The notes below the pieces were generated by a model that made no database searches, was not told the DNA's origin, and saw nothing but the letters and a program-made list of their open reading frames with translations. The position numbers and the translations under genes were made by a program. Of a DNA stretch of 57,561 nucleotides, positions 8,235 to 17,129 are shown piece after piece. The stretch comes from CAZTHK01 sp964613215. Lineage in GTDB: Bacteria; Krumholzibacteriota; Krumholzibacteriia; Krumholzibacteriales; CAZTHK01. Position 1 is the first letter of the stretch. Each line of letters begins with the position of its first letter. The stretch covers positions 1-57,561 of the forward strand of contig CAZTHK010000023.1 of NCBI GenBank assembly GCA_964613215.1, in the 5' to 3' direction.

Positions 8235-8858
8235 CTAGCTCTCTCCCCATTCATCGCTGAGGATGTAGGATGCCCGGCAGTTGGGGCAGAGGGTTCTCAT
8301 GTAATCGCTCCGTTCCAGCTCCCGGTCGGTCCTGGGGGTGATCTCATCGGCAAGTTTGAGCTTACCCATCCGCTCCACCATGAATGTCTGGTTGGCGAAG
8401 GCCAGCTCGCTCAGTCTCTCTATCATCCATTCAATGTGATCCCTGGAGGTTATGGGCTCGCCGCAAATCTCGCAAAGTACCAGGTCCTTCTCTATTGCAT
8501 CGATGAAATCGGCCCGGTCGGTGGTGGATTTTTCGAAATCCTCATCCAGCATGATTCCCTTGCCGGTGATACAGTTTACATAACAGTTGCTGCAGAATAT
8601 GCACTGCCCCCAGTTACGCTCTATGTGCCTGACCATCCTGCCCTTCTCTTCACTGTACTGGTCGGTTACGGTGATAGCTCCGGTGGGACAAACCTGCCCG
8701 CAGGCGCCGCAACCCACACAATCCTCCTCCACATAGGTGGGGGTGCCTCTGAAATGTTCAGGGACCTTGACCGGCTCTTTGGGGAATTTTGATGTATAGG
8801 GGCCCTTTATCAGTGCCCTGACTGCTTCTTTAAGTTCTCTCAGTTTCGGTTTGCGCAT
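8235..8858 (-). CDS. NuoI/HycF-like 2x[4Fe-4S] hydrogenase subunit with C-terminal zinc-ribbon-like Cys pairs
   Basis: This 207-residue protein has two cluster motifs in the order seen in NuoI: C-V-G-C-G-A-C-G-Q-V-C-P near residue 47 and C-I-F-C-S-N-C-Y-V-N-C near residue 88. The second lacks the usual proline after the last cysteine. About residues 128-200 add C-E-I-C and C-P-N-C pairs, which resemble a zinc ribbon and are absent from standard NuoI. It would pass electrons from the peripheral subunits to the NuoB-like small subunit. It is the last gene of the operon, after the antiporter genes, which is unusual for this subunit. Confidence 0.8.
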   Translation of the reverse strand: MRKPKLRELKEAVRALIKGPYTSKFPKEPVKVPEHFRGTPTYVEEDCVGCGACGQVCPTGAITVTDQYSEEKGRMVRHIERNWGQCIFCSNCYVNCITGKGIMLDEDFEKSTTDRADFIDAIEKDLVLCEICGEPITSRDHIEWMIERLSELAFANQTFMVERMGKLKLADEITPRTDRELERSDYMRTLCPNCRASYILSDEWGES

Positions 8859-8899
8859 GTCGCTAATTTCCTCCCACGGAGCTTTATTCTTTCTCTCTG

Positions 8900-9244
8900 T
8901 TAAGCCTCGTCCCTGGCACCCTCTTTATCCTCTGCGTACTTATCCATCAAGCTGCCTTCCCACAGAGGGATACCCGAACGGTGAGCAGCCCTGGCTATGG
9001 CATGTGCACCGGTGGGTGATGTTATCAGTACGAACCAGATACACAGGAGCGCCTTTATCCCGATAGCTCCTATGCCGGTATAGAAGAGTACACTGAGAAG
9101 TATCATGCATGTTCCCAGGGTCACGCACTTGGTAGCGGCCTGGAGGCGGTTGTATATATCGGGAAGCCTTACCAGGCCTATACAACCAACCACATCGAAA
9201 CTGATACCCACGATCAGAAGAATCAATCCAACTGTCTCACTCAT
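8900..9244 (-). CDS. mnhG: Mrp/Mnh-type cation:proton antiporter subunit G
   Basis: The 114-residue length and three hydrophobic segments fit MnhG/MrpG. The family motif running from G-L-V-R-L-P-D-I-Y-N-R-L-Q-A-A to T-x-x-G-T is clear near residue 25, as is the L-x-T-S-P-T-G-A-H-A-I-A-R-A-A-H motif near residue 75. It is a small integral membrane subunit of the multi-gene antiporter module. It overlaps the end of mnhF by 8 bases, so the two are probably translationally coupled. The last 20 residues are hydrophilic. Confidence 0.9.
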   Translation of the reverse strand: MSETVGLILLIVGISFDVVGCIGLVRLPDIYNRLQAATKCVTLGTCMILLSVLFYTGIGAIGIKALLCIWFVLITSPTGAHAIARAAHRSGIPLWEGSLMDKYAEDKEGARDEA

Positions 9245-9491
9245 CGAAGCCCCTCCCCTCCAGGTACTTGGCCAGGGCCACCGTGCCGATGAAACTCAGC
9301 AGGGCCCATGATATACCGATGTTCATATACAGATCCTTCTTGGTGATTATGGAAAACAGAGCGCAGAATCCGACCACCAGAGTGCCCAGTATATCTATCG
9401 CCACCGTCCTGTCGGGCGCAGTCGGCCCCTTGCCCACACGGTAGATGCAGAGGAATGTGCAGAATAACAGCAGAACGATGAATACGCTCAC
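9237..9491 (-). CDS. mnhF: Mrp/Mnh-type antiporter subunit F
   Basis: This 84-residue, three-helix membrane protein contains the MnhF pattern R-V-G-K-G-P-T-A-P-D-R-T-V-A-I-D near residue 25. The length is that of the family. It lies between mnhE (4-base overlap) and mnhG (8-base overlap), the order seen in classic mrp operons. It is an inner-membrane subunit of the ion-translocating module. Confidence 0.9.
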   Translation of the reverse strand: MSVFIVLLLFCTFLCIYRVGKGPTAPDRTVAIDILGTLVVGFCALFSIITKKDLYMNIGISWALLSFIGTVALAKYLEGRGFDE

Positions 9492-9973
9492 TCGAAAATC
9501 CTTTCTAATAAGCTCTCGAATCTCTGAACGATTATCTCGGTTTCCTTCTCGGGATCCTCAGATACGATATTAATCCAGTGCACGTAGAGGTGATCCCCCA
9601 CTATATCCACACTCAGGGTTCCCGGGGTGAGAGTAATCGAATTTGCCAGAAATGTCCTGGCCATATCTGTCTTGAGCGAAGTCCTTACCTTGACAATACC
9701 CGGCCTGATGGGCAGAAATATATTGAGTACCCGGTAGGCCACATCCACATTGGCTTTTATCACATAATAAACAAATACAATGGCATAAATGATCATCCAG
9801 AAGAAACGAACCGGATTGAACAAGTTAACCGCACTGACCGGAAATATGTCACCCAGCAGTATCTGAGCCAGCAGGGCGATTACCACCCCTACCGTCAGAT
9901 CCTGCCAGTGGAGCGACCAGGTAAGCAGCACCCAGATCAGCAGAAGAATTAAAAAGTGCAAAAATCTTTTCAT
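9488..9973 (-). CDS. mnhE: Mrp/Mnh-type antiporter subunit E
   Basis: This 161-residue protein has N-terminal membrane segments and a hydrophilic C-terminal half. The half contains the MnhE signature: a run of F-L-A-N-S-I-T-L-T-P-G-T-L-S-V-D followed by L-Y-V-H-W-I-N. It fits the usual length of 155-165 residues. It overlaps mnhF by 4 bases (ATGA). It is an integral membrane subunit of the antiporter part of the hydrogenase operon. Confidence 0.9.
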   Translation of the reverse strand: MKRFLHFLILLLIWVLLTWSLHWQDLTVGVVIALLAQILLGDIFPVSAVNLFNPVRFFWMIIYAIVFVYYVIKANVDVAYRVLNIFLPIRPGIVKVRTSLKTDMARTFLANSITLTPGTLSVDIVGDHLYVHWINIVSEDPEKETEIIVQRFESLLERIFE

Positions 9974-9985
9974 ATCGATCCTTCT

Positions 9986-11488
9986 CTATCCGCCGTAAAG
10001 AAAACCAATATACATCATCTTGTCCAGGAGGGCCTCTCTGGCCGCCTCCAGCATTCCCTGATCGATGAAGGGATAGGCTATCCCGATACCCAGGCACAGG
10101 ATGGCCAGGATAACCAGGGGTATGGTCATCAGAACGGGAGACTCCTTGATCCTGGCAAACCTCTCGGGCAGCTTGCCGAACAGAACATGAATCTGGAGCC
10201 TGATGAATGAAATCAATGTCATGAATGCTACAAAACCTGCCAGGGCTCCGTAGATGGGGTATCCCGCCTTGAAGAATGCTATTATTATAATCAGTTTGCT
10301 CCAGAAACCGTTGAATGGCGGAACTCCTGATATGGATAGCGAAGCAATGGAGCAGGTAACCCCGGTGACCGGCATCCGCCTTATCAATCCGCCCATCTCA
10401 TACTTGTCCCTGGTACCGGTCCGGTATTCGAATGAACCGGAACAGAGGAACAGCAGCGATTTGAACACGGCGTGATTAACCAGGTGGAACAAACCACCGA
10501 ACAGGCCCAGTGCCGCCACATAGACGGGTACATCCGGATTCAGTCCCAACCCCAGCCCCATCATTACATAACCCATCTGGCTGATGGAATGATAGGCCAG
10601 CATCCTCTTGAAGTCGCTCTGACCCACCGCCAGAAATACCCCCACTACCATGGAGAGGGCACCCAGGAACATAAGTATACTCGATATCATGGCCGCCTGG
10701 CCGAAAACATGATACATCACTCTGGCTATGGCATATATTCCCAGCGCCTTTATCAGCACACCGGAAAGCATTGCAGATATGGGTGCCGGCGCACTGGGAT
10801 GTGCATCGGGCAGCCAGGCGTGGAATGGCACCGAAGATGCCTTGAGGCCAAAGCCCATTATGAACAGGGCTACGGTAAAGGCCAGGGCCCGGTTGAATTC
10901 CATATTCTCCAGCTGCTGAGCCACATCCGGCATGGTCAGGGTACCGGTCATGGAGTAGAGGAAGGCTATACCGAACAGTATCCCGGTGCTGGCCACTCCC
11001 CCCAGAACCAGGTACTTGAAGGATGCCTCCAGCTCTTCCCTCTCACACCCGAACCCAACCAGGGCATAGGAGGCTATGGAGGCTATCTCCAGAAATACAT
11101 ACATGTTGAAGAAATCTCCTGTGATCACCACTCCATTCATACCGGCCATCATAAGCAGAAACAGGGAGTAGTACTTGGGCTTGGCGGTGTATGTGGTCAT
11201 GTACCTGATGGAATAGATTATGGACAGGAAACCTATTACATTAACCACCACCAGCATGAGCGAGCTCAGCCCGTCCGAGACCAGCAGTATACCGTTGGGA
11301 GGAACCCATCCGCCCACCTGATAGGCGAACGGAGAAACGAACAGCATCCTCACCGCCATTACAGCCAGAATGGCAGTTATTACAAAGGCCAGCAGATCGG
11401 CAACCTTCTTGCTCAGTTTGGCCACAATAAGGTTCAGGAAGGCCGCCGCCATGGGAAGTGCTGTGAATAAAGGATAATAACCCTGCAT
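9986..11488 (-). CDS. mnhD: MrpD/NuoN-type proton-translocating antiporter subunit
   Basis: This 500-residue protein has about 14 predicted membrane helices and the NADH-quinone/MrpA-D antiporter domain. Visible motifs include the conserved Glu in F-N-M-Y-V-F-L-E-I-A-S-I-A, the P-F-H-A-W-L-P-D-A-H-P-S-A-P block, and the H-S-I-S-Q-M-G-Y and H-L-V-N-H-A-V-F-K-S segments that carry channel lysines and histidines. The length equals MrpD. Position after mnhC and before mnhE matches mrp operons. Together with the subunit at 12982 it gives the complex two antiporter-like pumps. Confidence 0.9.
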   Translation of the reverse strand: MQGYYPLFTALPMAAAFLNLIVAKLSKKVADLLAFVITAILAVMAVRMLFVSPFAYQVGGWVPPNGILLVSDGLSSLMLVVVNVIGFLSIIYSIRYMTTYTAKPKYYSLFLLMMAGMNGVVITGDFFNMYVFLEIASIASYALVGFGCEREELEASFKYLVLGGVASTGILFGIAFLYSMTGTLTMPDVAQQLENMEFNRALAFTVALFIMGFGLKASSVPFHAWLPDAHPSAPAPISAMLSGVLIKALGIYAIARVMYHVFGQAAMISSILMFLGALSMVVGVFLAVGQSDFKRMLAYHSISQMGYVMMGLGLGLNPDVPVYVAALGLFGGLFHLVNHAVFKSLLFLCSGSFEYRTGTRDKYEMGGLIRRMPVTGVTCSIASLSISGVPPFNGFWSKLIIIIAFFKAGYPIYGALAGFVAFMTLISFIRLQIHVLFGKLPERFARIKESPVLMTIPLVILAILCLGIGIAYPFIDQGMLEAAREALLDKMMYIGFLYGG

Positions 11489-11506
11489 TTGTTCTCCTGT
11501 CTCGCC

Positions 11507-11857
11507 TTATCCTTTCAGATCTTTTATCTCGGACATATCGAAAGTCTTGTATTTCTCATAGAGCCTCAGAGTGATAGCTACCATCAGGGCAAGCACCCCC
11601 AGCCCGATCACTATGGATGTCAGAACCAGTGCCTGCGGCAGGGGATCCACCCCCTTCTCTGCTATCTCCGAAGCATTCATACCCTTCAGCAGTATGGGCG
11701 CAATGCCATCCCTGCGGTAACCGATCAGAATAATAAACAGGTTAATGGAGTATTCCGTGATAACGATCCCGATGATCTTCTTGATAATATTCTTCTTCGC
11801 AACCAGGCAGTAAAGCCCCATTACAAAGAGCACCAGTGACAGAAAATAAAGGATCAT
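11507..11857 (-). CDS. mnhC: MrpC/NuoK-type antiporter subunit
   Basis: This 116-residue protein has three hydrophobic helices and the NuoK-like arrangement. The conserved pattern N-I-I-K-K-I-I-G-I-V-I-T-E-Y-S-I-N-L includes the membrane glutamate. A D-P-L-P-Q-A-L-V-L-T-S-I-V-I-G motif, diagnostic of MrpC/MnhC, lies near residue 72. It is an inner-membrane part of the ion path linking the antiporter-like subunits. It is transcribed with mnhB upstream (9-base gap) and mnhD downstream. Confidence 0.92.
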   Translation of the reverse strand: MILYFLSLVLFVMGLYCLVAKKNIIKKIIGIVITEYSINLFIILIGYRRDGIAPILLKGMNASEIAEKGVDPLPQALVLTSIVIGLGVLALMVAITLRLYEKYKTFDMSEIKDLKG

Positions 11858-11866
11858 ATCAATACA

Positions 11867-12367
11867 CTACCTTTCTTTTCCCTCTTCATCCACCAACCCG
11901 GGCACCACCCTGCCGAATATGGACAGTGCCATAAAAACTGCGAATACGGAAGCGGTAACCTTCATCGCGATGGCGATATTCTCCAGGGGAATAATCCCTG
12001 CGCTGAACAGGTGGAACCGCTGTCCGTGATCTATGAAGTTGAGGAAGAAAAATCCTCCGGTAAAGCCAAGGAAGCCTATGCTGATGAAGGCCAGAGCTCC
12101 GAAGTTGTCCAGCAGCGAGGCGGCCAGGTTGCTCATCTTCTTCAGGGCCAGGTCCTTGCCGAAAGCCAGGGTAAGCCCTATGTATGCGCAGGCCAGTATA
12201 ATCCCCCCGGCAAATCCTCCGCCCGGAGTGAGATGTCCGTAAAGTACGATGTAAGCTCCGAACATAACCATAATCCCCATGGCAAAGCGGACGATGGTCT
12301 TAACTATCAGAGTCATCCCCTTGCTCTTGTCTTCTATGTCCTTAACTTCTATCTTGTCCACTGACAT
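11867..12367 (-). CDS. mnhB: Mrp/Mnh-type antiporter subunit B (MrpB C-terminal domain type)
   Basis: This 166-residue membrane protein carries the MnhB hallmark F-G-A-Y-I-V-L-Y-G-H-L-T-P-G-G-G-F-A-G-G near residue 38, followed by an A-F-G-K-D segment and two further helices. Length and motif fit stand-alone MrpB proteins. The gene follows the MbhD/E-like gene (6-base gap) and precedes mnhC, the order found in Mbh and Mrp clusters. Confidence 0.9.
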   Translation of the reverse strand: MSVDKIEVKDIEDKSKGMTLIVKTIVRFAMGIMVMFGAYIVLYGHLTPGGGFAGGIILACAYIGLTLAFGKDLALKKMSNLAASLLDNFGALAFISIGFLGFTGGFFFLNFIDHGQRFHLFSAGIIPLENIAIAMKVTASVFAVFMALSIFGRVVPGLVDEEGKER

Positions 12368-12373
12368 CTCCTA

Positions 12374-12955
12374 TCAGCTCTCCTCGATATCCTTTTCAAT
12401 CAGAATTCCCGTCTTCTCCACGTCAGCCTCTTCCTTCTTCTTCCTGCCTCTTCTGCGCAGGATTCCGAAGGCGCCCACGATGGAGGTAAACAGCACGGTG
12501 GCCTCGCCTATGGTATCGTAGGCCCGGTAATCCAGAAGCACTCCGGTAACATAGTTGGTTGCACCGGTGTCACTTACACCTTCGGCCAGATACTTCTGAG
12601 ATACCTTCATAACAGGCTCTCCGAATACCGGCAGTTCCTGAACGGCCACATAGGCGAATACCAGGAAAAGGCCGAAGAATATCAGGCTGGTAACAAAGGA
12701 GAAGGTATCCCAGTGCTTCTCGATGGCGGTATTATCCTGAACTATGGTGGCTCTTATCAATACCACCAAAATGAGAATCTCCACCACCACCTGGGTTATG
12801 GCTATATCGGGTGCTCCCAGTATCAGAAAGGCCACACTGAGACAGAAACCGACTACTCCCACCGAAATTACGGAGGAGAGAAGATTCCTGGTTTCTATGG
12901 CGATGATAGATCCCAGAATCATCAGGAATACCAGTATAATGAGGTAAATTGTCAT
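12374..12955 (-). CDS. MbhD/MbhE-like membrane subunit (split C-terminal part of MrpA)
   Basis: Residues 1-75 match the DUF4040/MbhD domain, with the G-A-P-D-I-A-I-T-Q-V-V-V-E motif characteristic of this family and of the MrpA C-terminus. Residues 85-170 are MbhE-like, with the Y-R-A-Y-D-T-I-G-E-A-T-V-L-F segment. In classic Mrp antiporters these domains are fused to the C-terminus of the large MrpA protein. Here they form a 193-residue protein directly downstream of a MrpA/NuoL-like gene. The last 25 residues are charged and probably cytoplasmic. Confidence 0.88.
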   Translation of the reverse strand: MTIYLIILVFLMILGSIIAIETRNLLSSVISVGVVGFCLSVAFLILGAPDIAITQVVVEILILVVLIRATIVQDNTAIEKHWDTFSFVTSLIFFGLFLVFAYVAVQELPVFGEPVMKVSQKYLAEGVSDTGATNYVTGVLLDYRAYDTIGEATVLFTSIVGAFGILRRRGRKKKEEADVEKTGILIEKDIEES

Positions 12956-12981
12956 TCCTCGGTATCTCCTCTATTCCACCC

Positions 12982-14880
12982 TTACGGGTACATAAGTATA
13001 AAAGCCAGTACACCCAGTCCTATTACCACCCAGGACAGGTAATTTGAGAGGATGCCGTTATGGATGGTTCTCAGAACCCGGACCACCCCGTCTCCCAGAT
13101 GACCCACTATATTATAGACATCCAGGAATCCCCTCTCTCCCTCTTCGAACAGGCTTTTGGTCAGGGGACCCATCTCCTCGGTAACTGTCTTGTAGAAGTG
13201 GGTTCCCGGGATTCTGATCTCCTCGTTATCCATGATATTTCCGCCTGTCCACACATTTTCATCCACCCTTATCCTGCCCACTCTTCCGTATGCATATATT
13301 ATGAATCCGACCATCACACCGATCAGAATGAACAGTGTGGCCAGACCCGGACCCCAGAAACCTTCGGTGGTAGCCAGGGTATCTCCCACCACATCCACAT
13401 ACCCGCTGCCCACTATGGGAGCGATGAATCTCTCCAGCGGTACCGAGGCAAATACACCGAACAGTATGCACAGGATAGCCAGGAATACCATGGGAAGCTG
13501 CATGGTGAACCCGACCTCTTTCACCCTGTCGAAACCATCCGGCCTGCGGCCCCAGAATACAGAGTGCAGAACCTTTATAAAGGATGCCAGTGTAAGGGAA
13601 CTTCCGAATATCGCCACCACCAGGAATATTATATGACCGCCGTTGAGCATTCCCTGATAGACCAGCCACTTGGAGACGAATCCGTTAAATGGCGGTATCC
13701 CCGAAATGGAAAGTGCGGCAACCAGCATGGTAATGAAGGTTACCGGCATCTGCCTGGCCAGGCCGCCCAGATCCTCCAGTTCGGTGGTCCCGGTTCTGTC
13801 CTCTATGGCTCCCGCTCCCAGAAACAGGCTGCTCTTGTATATGGCATGGTTCACCATATGGAAGAGCCCTCCTATAATAGCAATGGGCACTCCGCTTCCC
13901 ACACCCAGCACCATGTAGCCCACCTGGCTTACCGCGTGGAAGGAGAGCAGTTTCTTGAGATTATGCTGAACCAGCGCCATCAGCACTGCGAATATTATAG
14001 TTGCTGCCCCCACTATCATCATAACCAGTGACAGGGGGGACCCGCCCCTTACTTCGAATATATCCAGTGAAATCCTTGCCAGCAGGTATATTCCCAGTAG
14101 TTTGTCCAGGGAAGCCGGGAGAAATGCAATTACCGGCGTCTGGGTCGGCTGAGCCATGGAAGGTATCCACGAGTGGAAGGGCATCGCCCCGGCCTTTGCG
14201 ATGGCCCCGGCAAACAGCAGCAGGAAAGCCAATGTACCGAAGGCATTGGAAGTGGATATCACACCCCCCGCCGATGAAAGCTCCGATATGGACAGGGTTC
14301 CGAATCCCACCCATATCATTACAATGCCTACCAGCATGGCCGCATCGGTAAAGCCCAGAATGGTGAAGGTCTTCTCCGCCGCCTTATCATGCCCCTCTCC
14401 CCCCATATTTATCAGGAAGAACAGAAGAGCTGTGACGATCTCCCAGAAGATAAGCAGTATCAGCAGATTATCCGCCAGAACAGCTCCCGAAGCAGCGGCA
14501 ATGGTCCACAGGATGAAGGAATAGTACACGCTGGAGGTATCCTTCTTTCTCAGATAGCCCAGGGAGTAACATATCACCAGCATCCCGAACAGGGTGATGA
14601 ACAGCAGAACGAAGCTGCTGAAATGATACAGTTTCAGAGCCAGGCTGAAGGGGAGATCCAGATGGAAGGGCGAACCCTCCGGCAGCGCTCCTCCCAGATT
14701 GAACAGCTGTACCTTATACACCATATCCCCCACACTGAACAGCTTGATGGCCTCGACGAAAGCCCAAATTGAGGCGGCAAGAGCCACCAGGCCGGCCGCC
14801 ATCTTTCCCCGGCGGGGGATAAACAGCGGTATCAATCCGGCTATGGCGGGTATCAGTATGGGATATAGAAGCTCATTCAT
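12982..14880 (-). CDS. MrpA/NuoL-type proton-translocating antiporter subunit
   Basis: This 632-residue polytopic protein has the proton-conducting antiporter domain. The conserved Glu lies in L-L-I-L-L-I-F-W-E-I-V-T-A near residue 145; the P-F-H-S-W-I-P-S-M-A-Q-P-T-Q-T-P block, the H-A-V-S-Q-V-G-Y motif and H-M-V-N-H-A-I-Y-K-S follow. The C-terminal extension includes a further membrane segment. Its length sits between NuoL and full MrpA because the MbhD/E part is a separate gene downstream. It follows the hydrogenase large-subunit gene and begins the antiporter half of the operon. Confidence 0.9.
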   Translation of the reverse strand: MNELLYPILIPAIAGLIPLFIPRRGKMAAGLVALAASIWAFVEAIKLFSVGDMVYKVQLFNLGGALPEGSPFHLDLPFSLALKLYHFSSFVLLFITLFGMLVICYSLGYLRKKDTSSVYYSFILWTIAAASGAVLADNLLILLIFWEIVTALLFFLINMGGEGHDKAAEKTFTILGFTDAAMLVGIVMIWVGFGTLSISELSSAGGVISTSNAFGTLAFLLLFAGAIAKAGAMPFHSWIPSMAQPTQTPVIAFLPASLDKLLGIYLLARISLDIFEVRGGSPLSLVMMIVGAATIIFAVLMALVQHNLKKLLSFHAVSQVGYMVLGVGSGVPIAIIGGLFHMVNHAIYKSSLFLGAGAIEDRTGTTELEDLGGLARQMPVTFITMLVAALSISGIPPFNGFVSKWLVYQGMLNGGHIIFLVVAIFGSSLTLASFIKVLHSVFWGRRPDGFDRVKEVGFTMQLPMVFLAILCILFGVFASVPLERFIAPIVGSGYVDVVGDTLATTEGFWGPGLATLFILIGVMVGFIIYAYGRVGRIRVDENVWTGGNIMDNEEIRIPGTHFYKTVTEEMGPLTKSLFEEGERGFLDVYNIVGHLGDGVVRVLRTIHNGILSNYLSWVVIGLGVLAFILMYP

Positions 14881-14942
14881 ATATTCATCCTCAGGGTCTT
14901 CACCCGGTTAACTTGGCATACATCCTATGGTCAAATCATCCA

Positions 14943-16145
14943 TCATTCAACATCTTTTCGCATCTCCGCCCGGATTTTTTCAGTTTTTTGCTGAGACAGG
15001 CGGATCAGGTCTTCTTCTGTCAGGGTGGTCTTCTCCCCGGTTCTGCGGTCCACCCTGCCCACTCTTTCGGTACAGGAGTAGCAGGGATCCACCGCCGCAG
15101 TTATCAAACCGGCATCGGCCACGGTATCACCGGGCACGGTGTATTCGTTGGTCAGTATGTTATTGAAGCTGGGGGCCCTTATCTTATGCCTCATGGGCAT
15201 ATTCTTTCCGTTGGACCTGACATAGTGAAGCACCTCGCCCCGGGGGGCCTCGTAAACTCCGATCCCCTCGCCCGGCGGCACTTCGTGTATCTCGTGCCAT
15301 ATATCACCCGGCTCGGTGTCCTTTATCTTCTCCAGGCACTGCCGGATTATCTTTATCGATTCGAAGTTCTCCAGCTGCCTGACCACCGCCTTGTCGAAAA
15401 CATCCCCGTTCTCCCTCAGGATCACATCGAAATCCACCTTGTCGTAGGGTCCTATGGGATGATCCCTCCGGGCGTCTATATCGTAGCCGCCGGCCCTGGC
15501 GGTGGGACCCAGCGCCCCGTACATACGGCACATATCCCGGTCGAGAATTCCCACCCCCCTGGTACGGGCATGGATAACCGGATCATCCAGTATGGCCTTG
15601 GTCAGCATGTCGTTATTCTTCTCCAGCTCATCCAGCATGCTCAGTATATGGGGAACCTCTTCGTCGGGCAGGTCACGTCTTACCCCTCCCACCCGGTAGG
15701 TGGCATAGTGATTACGGTTGCCGGTTACCGCCTCCAGAACATCCAGAAGGGGCTCCCGGTACTTCCAGGTCCACATGAACACGGTGTTGTAACCGAGGAA
15801 ATGCCCCGCCAGCCCGGTCCACAGAAGATGACTGTGAAGCCGTTCCAGCTCTGCCACTATCCCGCGTATGAACTGTGCCCTCAGGGGCACTTCTATACCC
15901 AGAAGATCCTCCACCGCCTTAACATAGGCGAAGGGATGGGAGGCCGAACATATCCCGCAGACCCTCTCTACCAGGAAGGGAACCTGATCCCAGGTCTTGT
16001 GCTCCGAGAGAAGCTCTATCCCCCGGTGGCTCCATCCTATGGTAATATCTATATCTACAACCCTTTCACCCTCTACATGCAGCTCGAAGAACTCCGGCTC
16101 TTCCAGTATGGGATGATAGGGTCCTATGGGTATCTTTTTAACCAT
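14943..16145 (-). CDS. Group 4 [NiFe]-hydrogenase large (catalytic) subunit, NuoD/HycE-like
   Basis: All four nickel-ligand cysteines are present: E-R-V-C-G-I-C-S-A-S-H with C63 and C66, and D-P-C-Y-S-C-T-E-R with C355 and C358. It is therefore a true hydrogenase rather than a complex I NuoD or an Mbs/Mbx-type relative that lost these residues. The 400-residue length fits the NuoD-like part of HycE, Ech and Mbh. The 39 residues after T-E-R correspond to the tail that HycI removes from HycE. It should bind the NiFe(CN)2CO centre on the cytoplasmic side and evolve or take up H2, with the NuoB-like subunit as electron partner. The NuoC-like protein, fused in HycE, is separate here. Confidence 0.93.
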   Translation of the reverse strand: MVKKIPIGPYHPILEEPEFFELHVEGERVVDIDITIGWSHRGIELLSEHKTWDQVPFLVERVCGICSASHPFAYVKAVEDLLGIEVPLRAQFIRGIVAELERLHSHLLWTGLAGHFLGYNTVFMWTWKYREPLLDVLEAVTGNRNHYATYRVGGVRRDLPDEEVPHILSMLDELEKNNDMLTKAILDDPVIHARTRGVGILDRDMCRMYGALGPTARAGGYDIDARRDHPIGPYDKVDFDVILRENGDVFDKAVVRQLENFESIKIIRQCLEKIKDTEPGDIWHEIHEVPPGEGIGVYEAPRGEVLHYVRSNGKNMPMRHKIRAPSFNNILTNEYTVPGDTVADAGLITAAVDPCYSCTERVGRVDRRTGEKTTLTEEDLIRLSQQKTEKIRAEMRKDVE

Positions 16146-16157
16146 GGCAAATCACCT

Positions 16158-16682
16158 CTAGGGATTCTTACCCTTCTCTGGTTTCCCGTGCACCTCGTCG
16201 TATCTATCCTTGCCGTCATCCCTGACCCGGCTCATCTCGTGGTCCTCCTTGACCTCCCGCTTGGCCGGATAAAAATCCTCCGGACGGGTGTCAGACCTGA
16301 GCACCGGCCGGAGATCGGGATGATTCCTGAATTTTACCTCGTACATTTCATAAATTTCCCGCTCTATCCACTTAGCCCCGGGAATAATATTGGATATGGA
16401 ATCTATGGTGGGATTAGGTTTGGGGGCGAATGTCTTGATGGTAACGAAGTAATGGTCCCGGTCGAAGGGCATGAAGAACATCACCTCCACACCATCCCGG
16501 TCATCCACAGCCACACCGGTATCGAACCGGCCGTCCAGCCGGTTGAATATGAAGTCGGCCAGGTCCACCCACACTTCGTTATGGGCATAGATATAAACCC
16601 GGTCGGCCGACCTTTCCTTTATATCCACCCGGTCTCCGAATTTATCCTTTATTCTCTTCTTTGCTTCTTCTCTATCCATCAT
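16158..16682 (-). CDS. NuoC-like (30 kDa) hydrogenase subunit
   Basis: This 174-residue soluble protein has the complex I 30-kDa signature around W-I-E-R-E-I-Y-E-M-Y-E-V-K-F-R-N-H-P-D-L-R, followed by R-P-E-D-F-Y-P. It matches the length of stand-alone NuoC/MbhK proteins. It anchors the large and small subunits. It lies between the NuoB-like gene (24-base gap) and the large-subunit gene (12-base gap). The C-terminal 25 residues are highly charged. Confidence 0.88.
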   Translation of the reverse strand: MMDREEAKKRIKDKFGDRVDIKERSADRVYIYAHNEVWVDLADFIFNRLDGRFDTGVAVDDRDGVEVMFFMPFDRDHYFVTIKTFAPKPNPTIDSISNIIPGAKWIEREIYEMYEVKFRNHPDLRPVLRSDTRPEDFYPAKREVKEDHEMSRVRDDGKDRYDEVHGKPEKGKNP

Positions 16683-16706
16683 CCACTCGCTTCCGGCGCT
16701 GTGCCG

Positions 16707-17129
16707 CTATATCTGACTCAATACCTTGACAATACCTGCGATAATAGTCTCCGGTTTGGGCGGACAGCCGGGGATATAGGCATCCACGGGGAGGTGCTTG
16801 TCCACCGGCCCCACGATGTTGTAGCCGTCCCTGAACACCCCGCAGTTACATCCGCAGGCGCCGAAGGCCACTACCTTTATAGGTTTGGGAGCCTGCTCAT
16901 ACAGTCTCTTCAGGCGGGGCAGGCAGTTCCTGGTAACCGGCCCGCTTATCAGAAGAACATCGGCATGCCTTATACTTCCCACCAGCACCACACCGAACCT
17001 CTCCACATCGTAGCGGGGGGTGAGGCAATCCAGGATCTCTATATCACAGTTGTTACAGGCCCCGGTATTCACATGAAATACCCAGGGCGATTTCTTCAAT
17101 GCTTTCAGTTTCAGCGACATATCTCTCAC
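16707..17129 (-). CDS. NuoB-like [NiFe]-hydrogenase small subunit
   Basis: This 140-residue protein carries the cysteines for the proximal [4Fe-4S] cluster: G-A-C-N-N-C-D near residue 23, R-N-C-L near residue 70 and G-C-P-P-K-P-E near residue 120. An additional G-A-C-G-C-N-C segment near residue 95 contributes the remaining ligand and extra cysteines. Its length matches HycG/MbhJ. It relays electrons from the ferredoxin-like subunits to the nickel site. Its start directly follows the stop of the NuoH-like gene (no gap), suggesting coupled translation. Confidence 0.92.
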   Translation of the reverse strand: MRDMSLKLKALKKSPWVFHVNTGACNNCDIEILDCLTPRYDVERFGVVLVGSIRHADVLLISGPVTRNCLPRLKRLYEQAPKPIKVVAFGACGCNCGVFRDGYNIVGPVDKHLPVDAYIPGCPPKPETIIAGIVKVLSQI

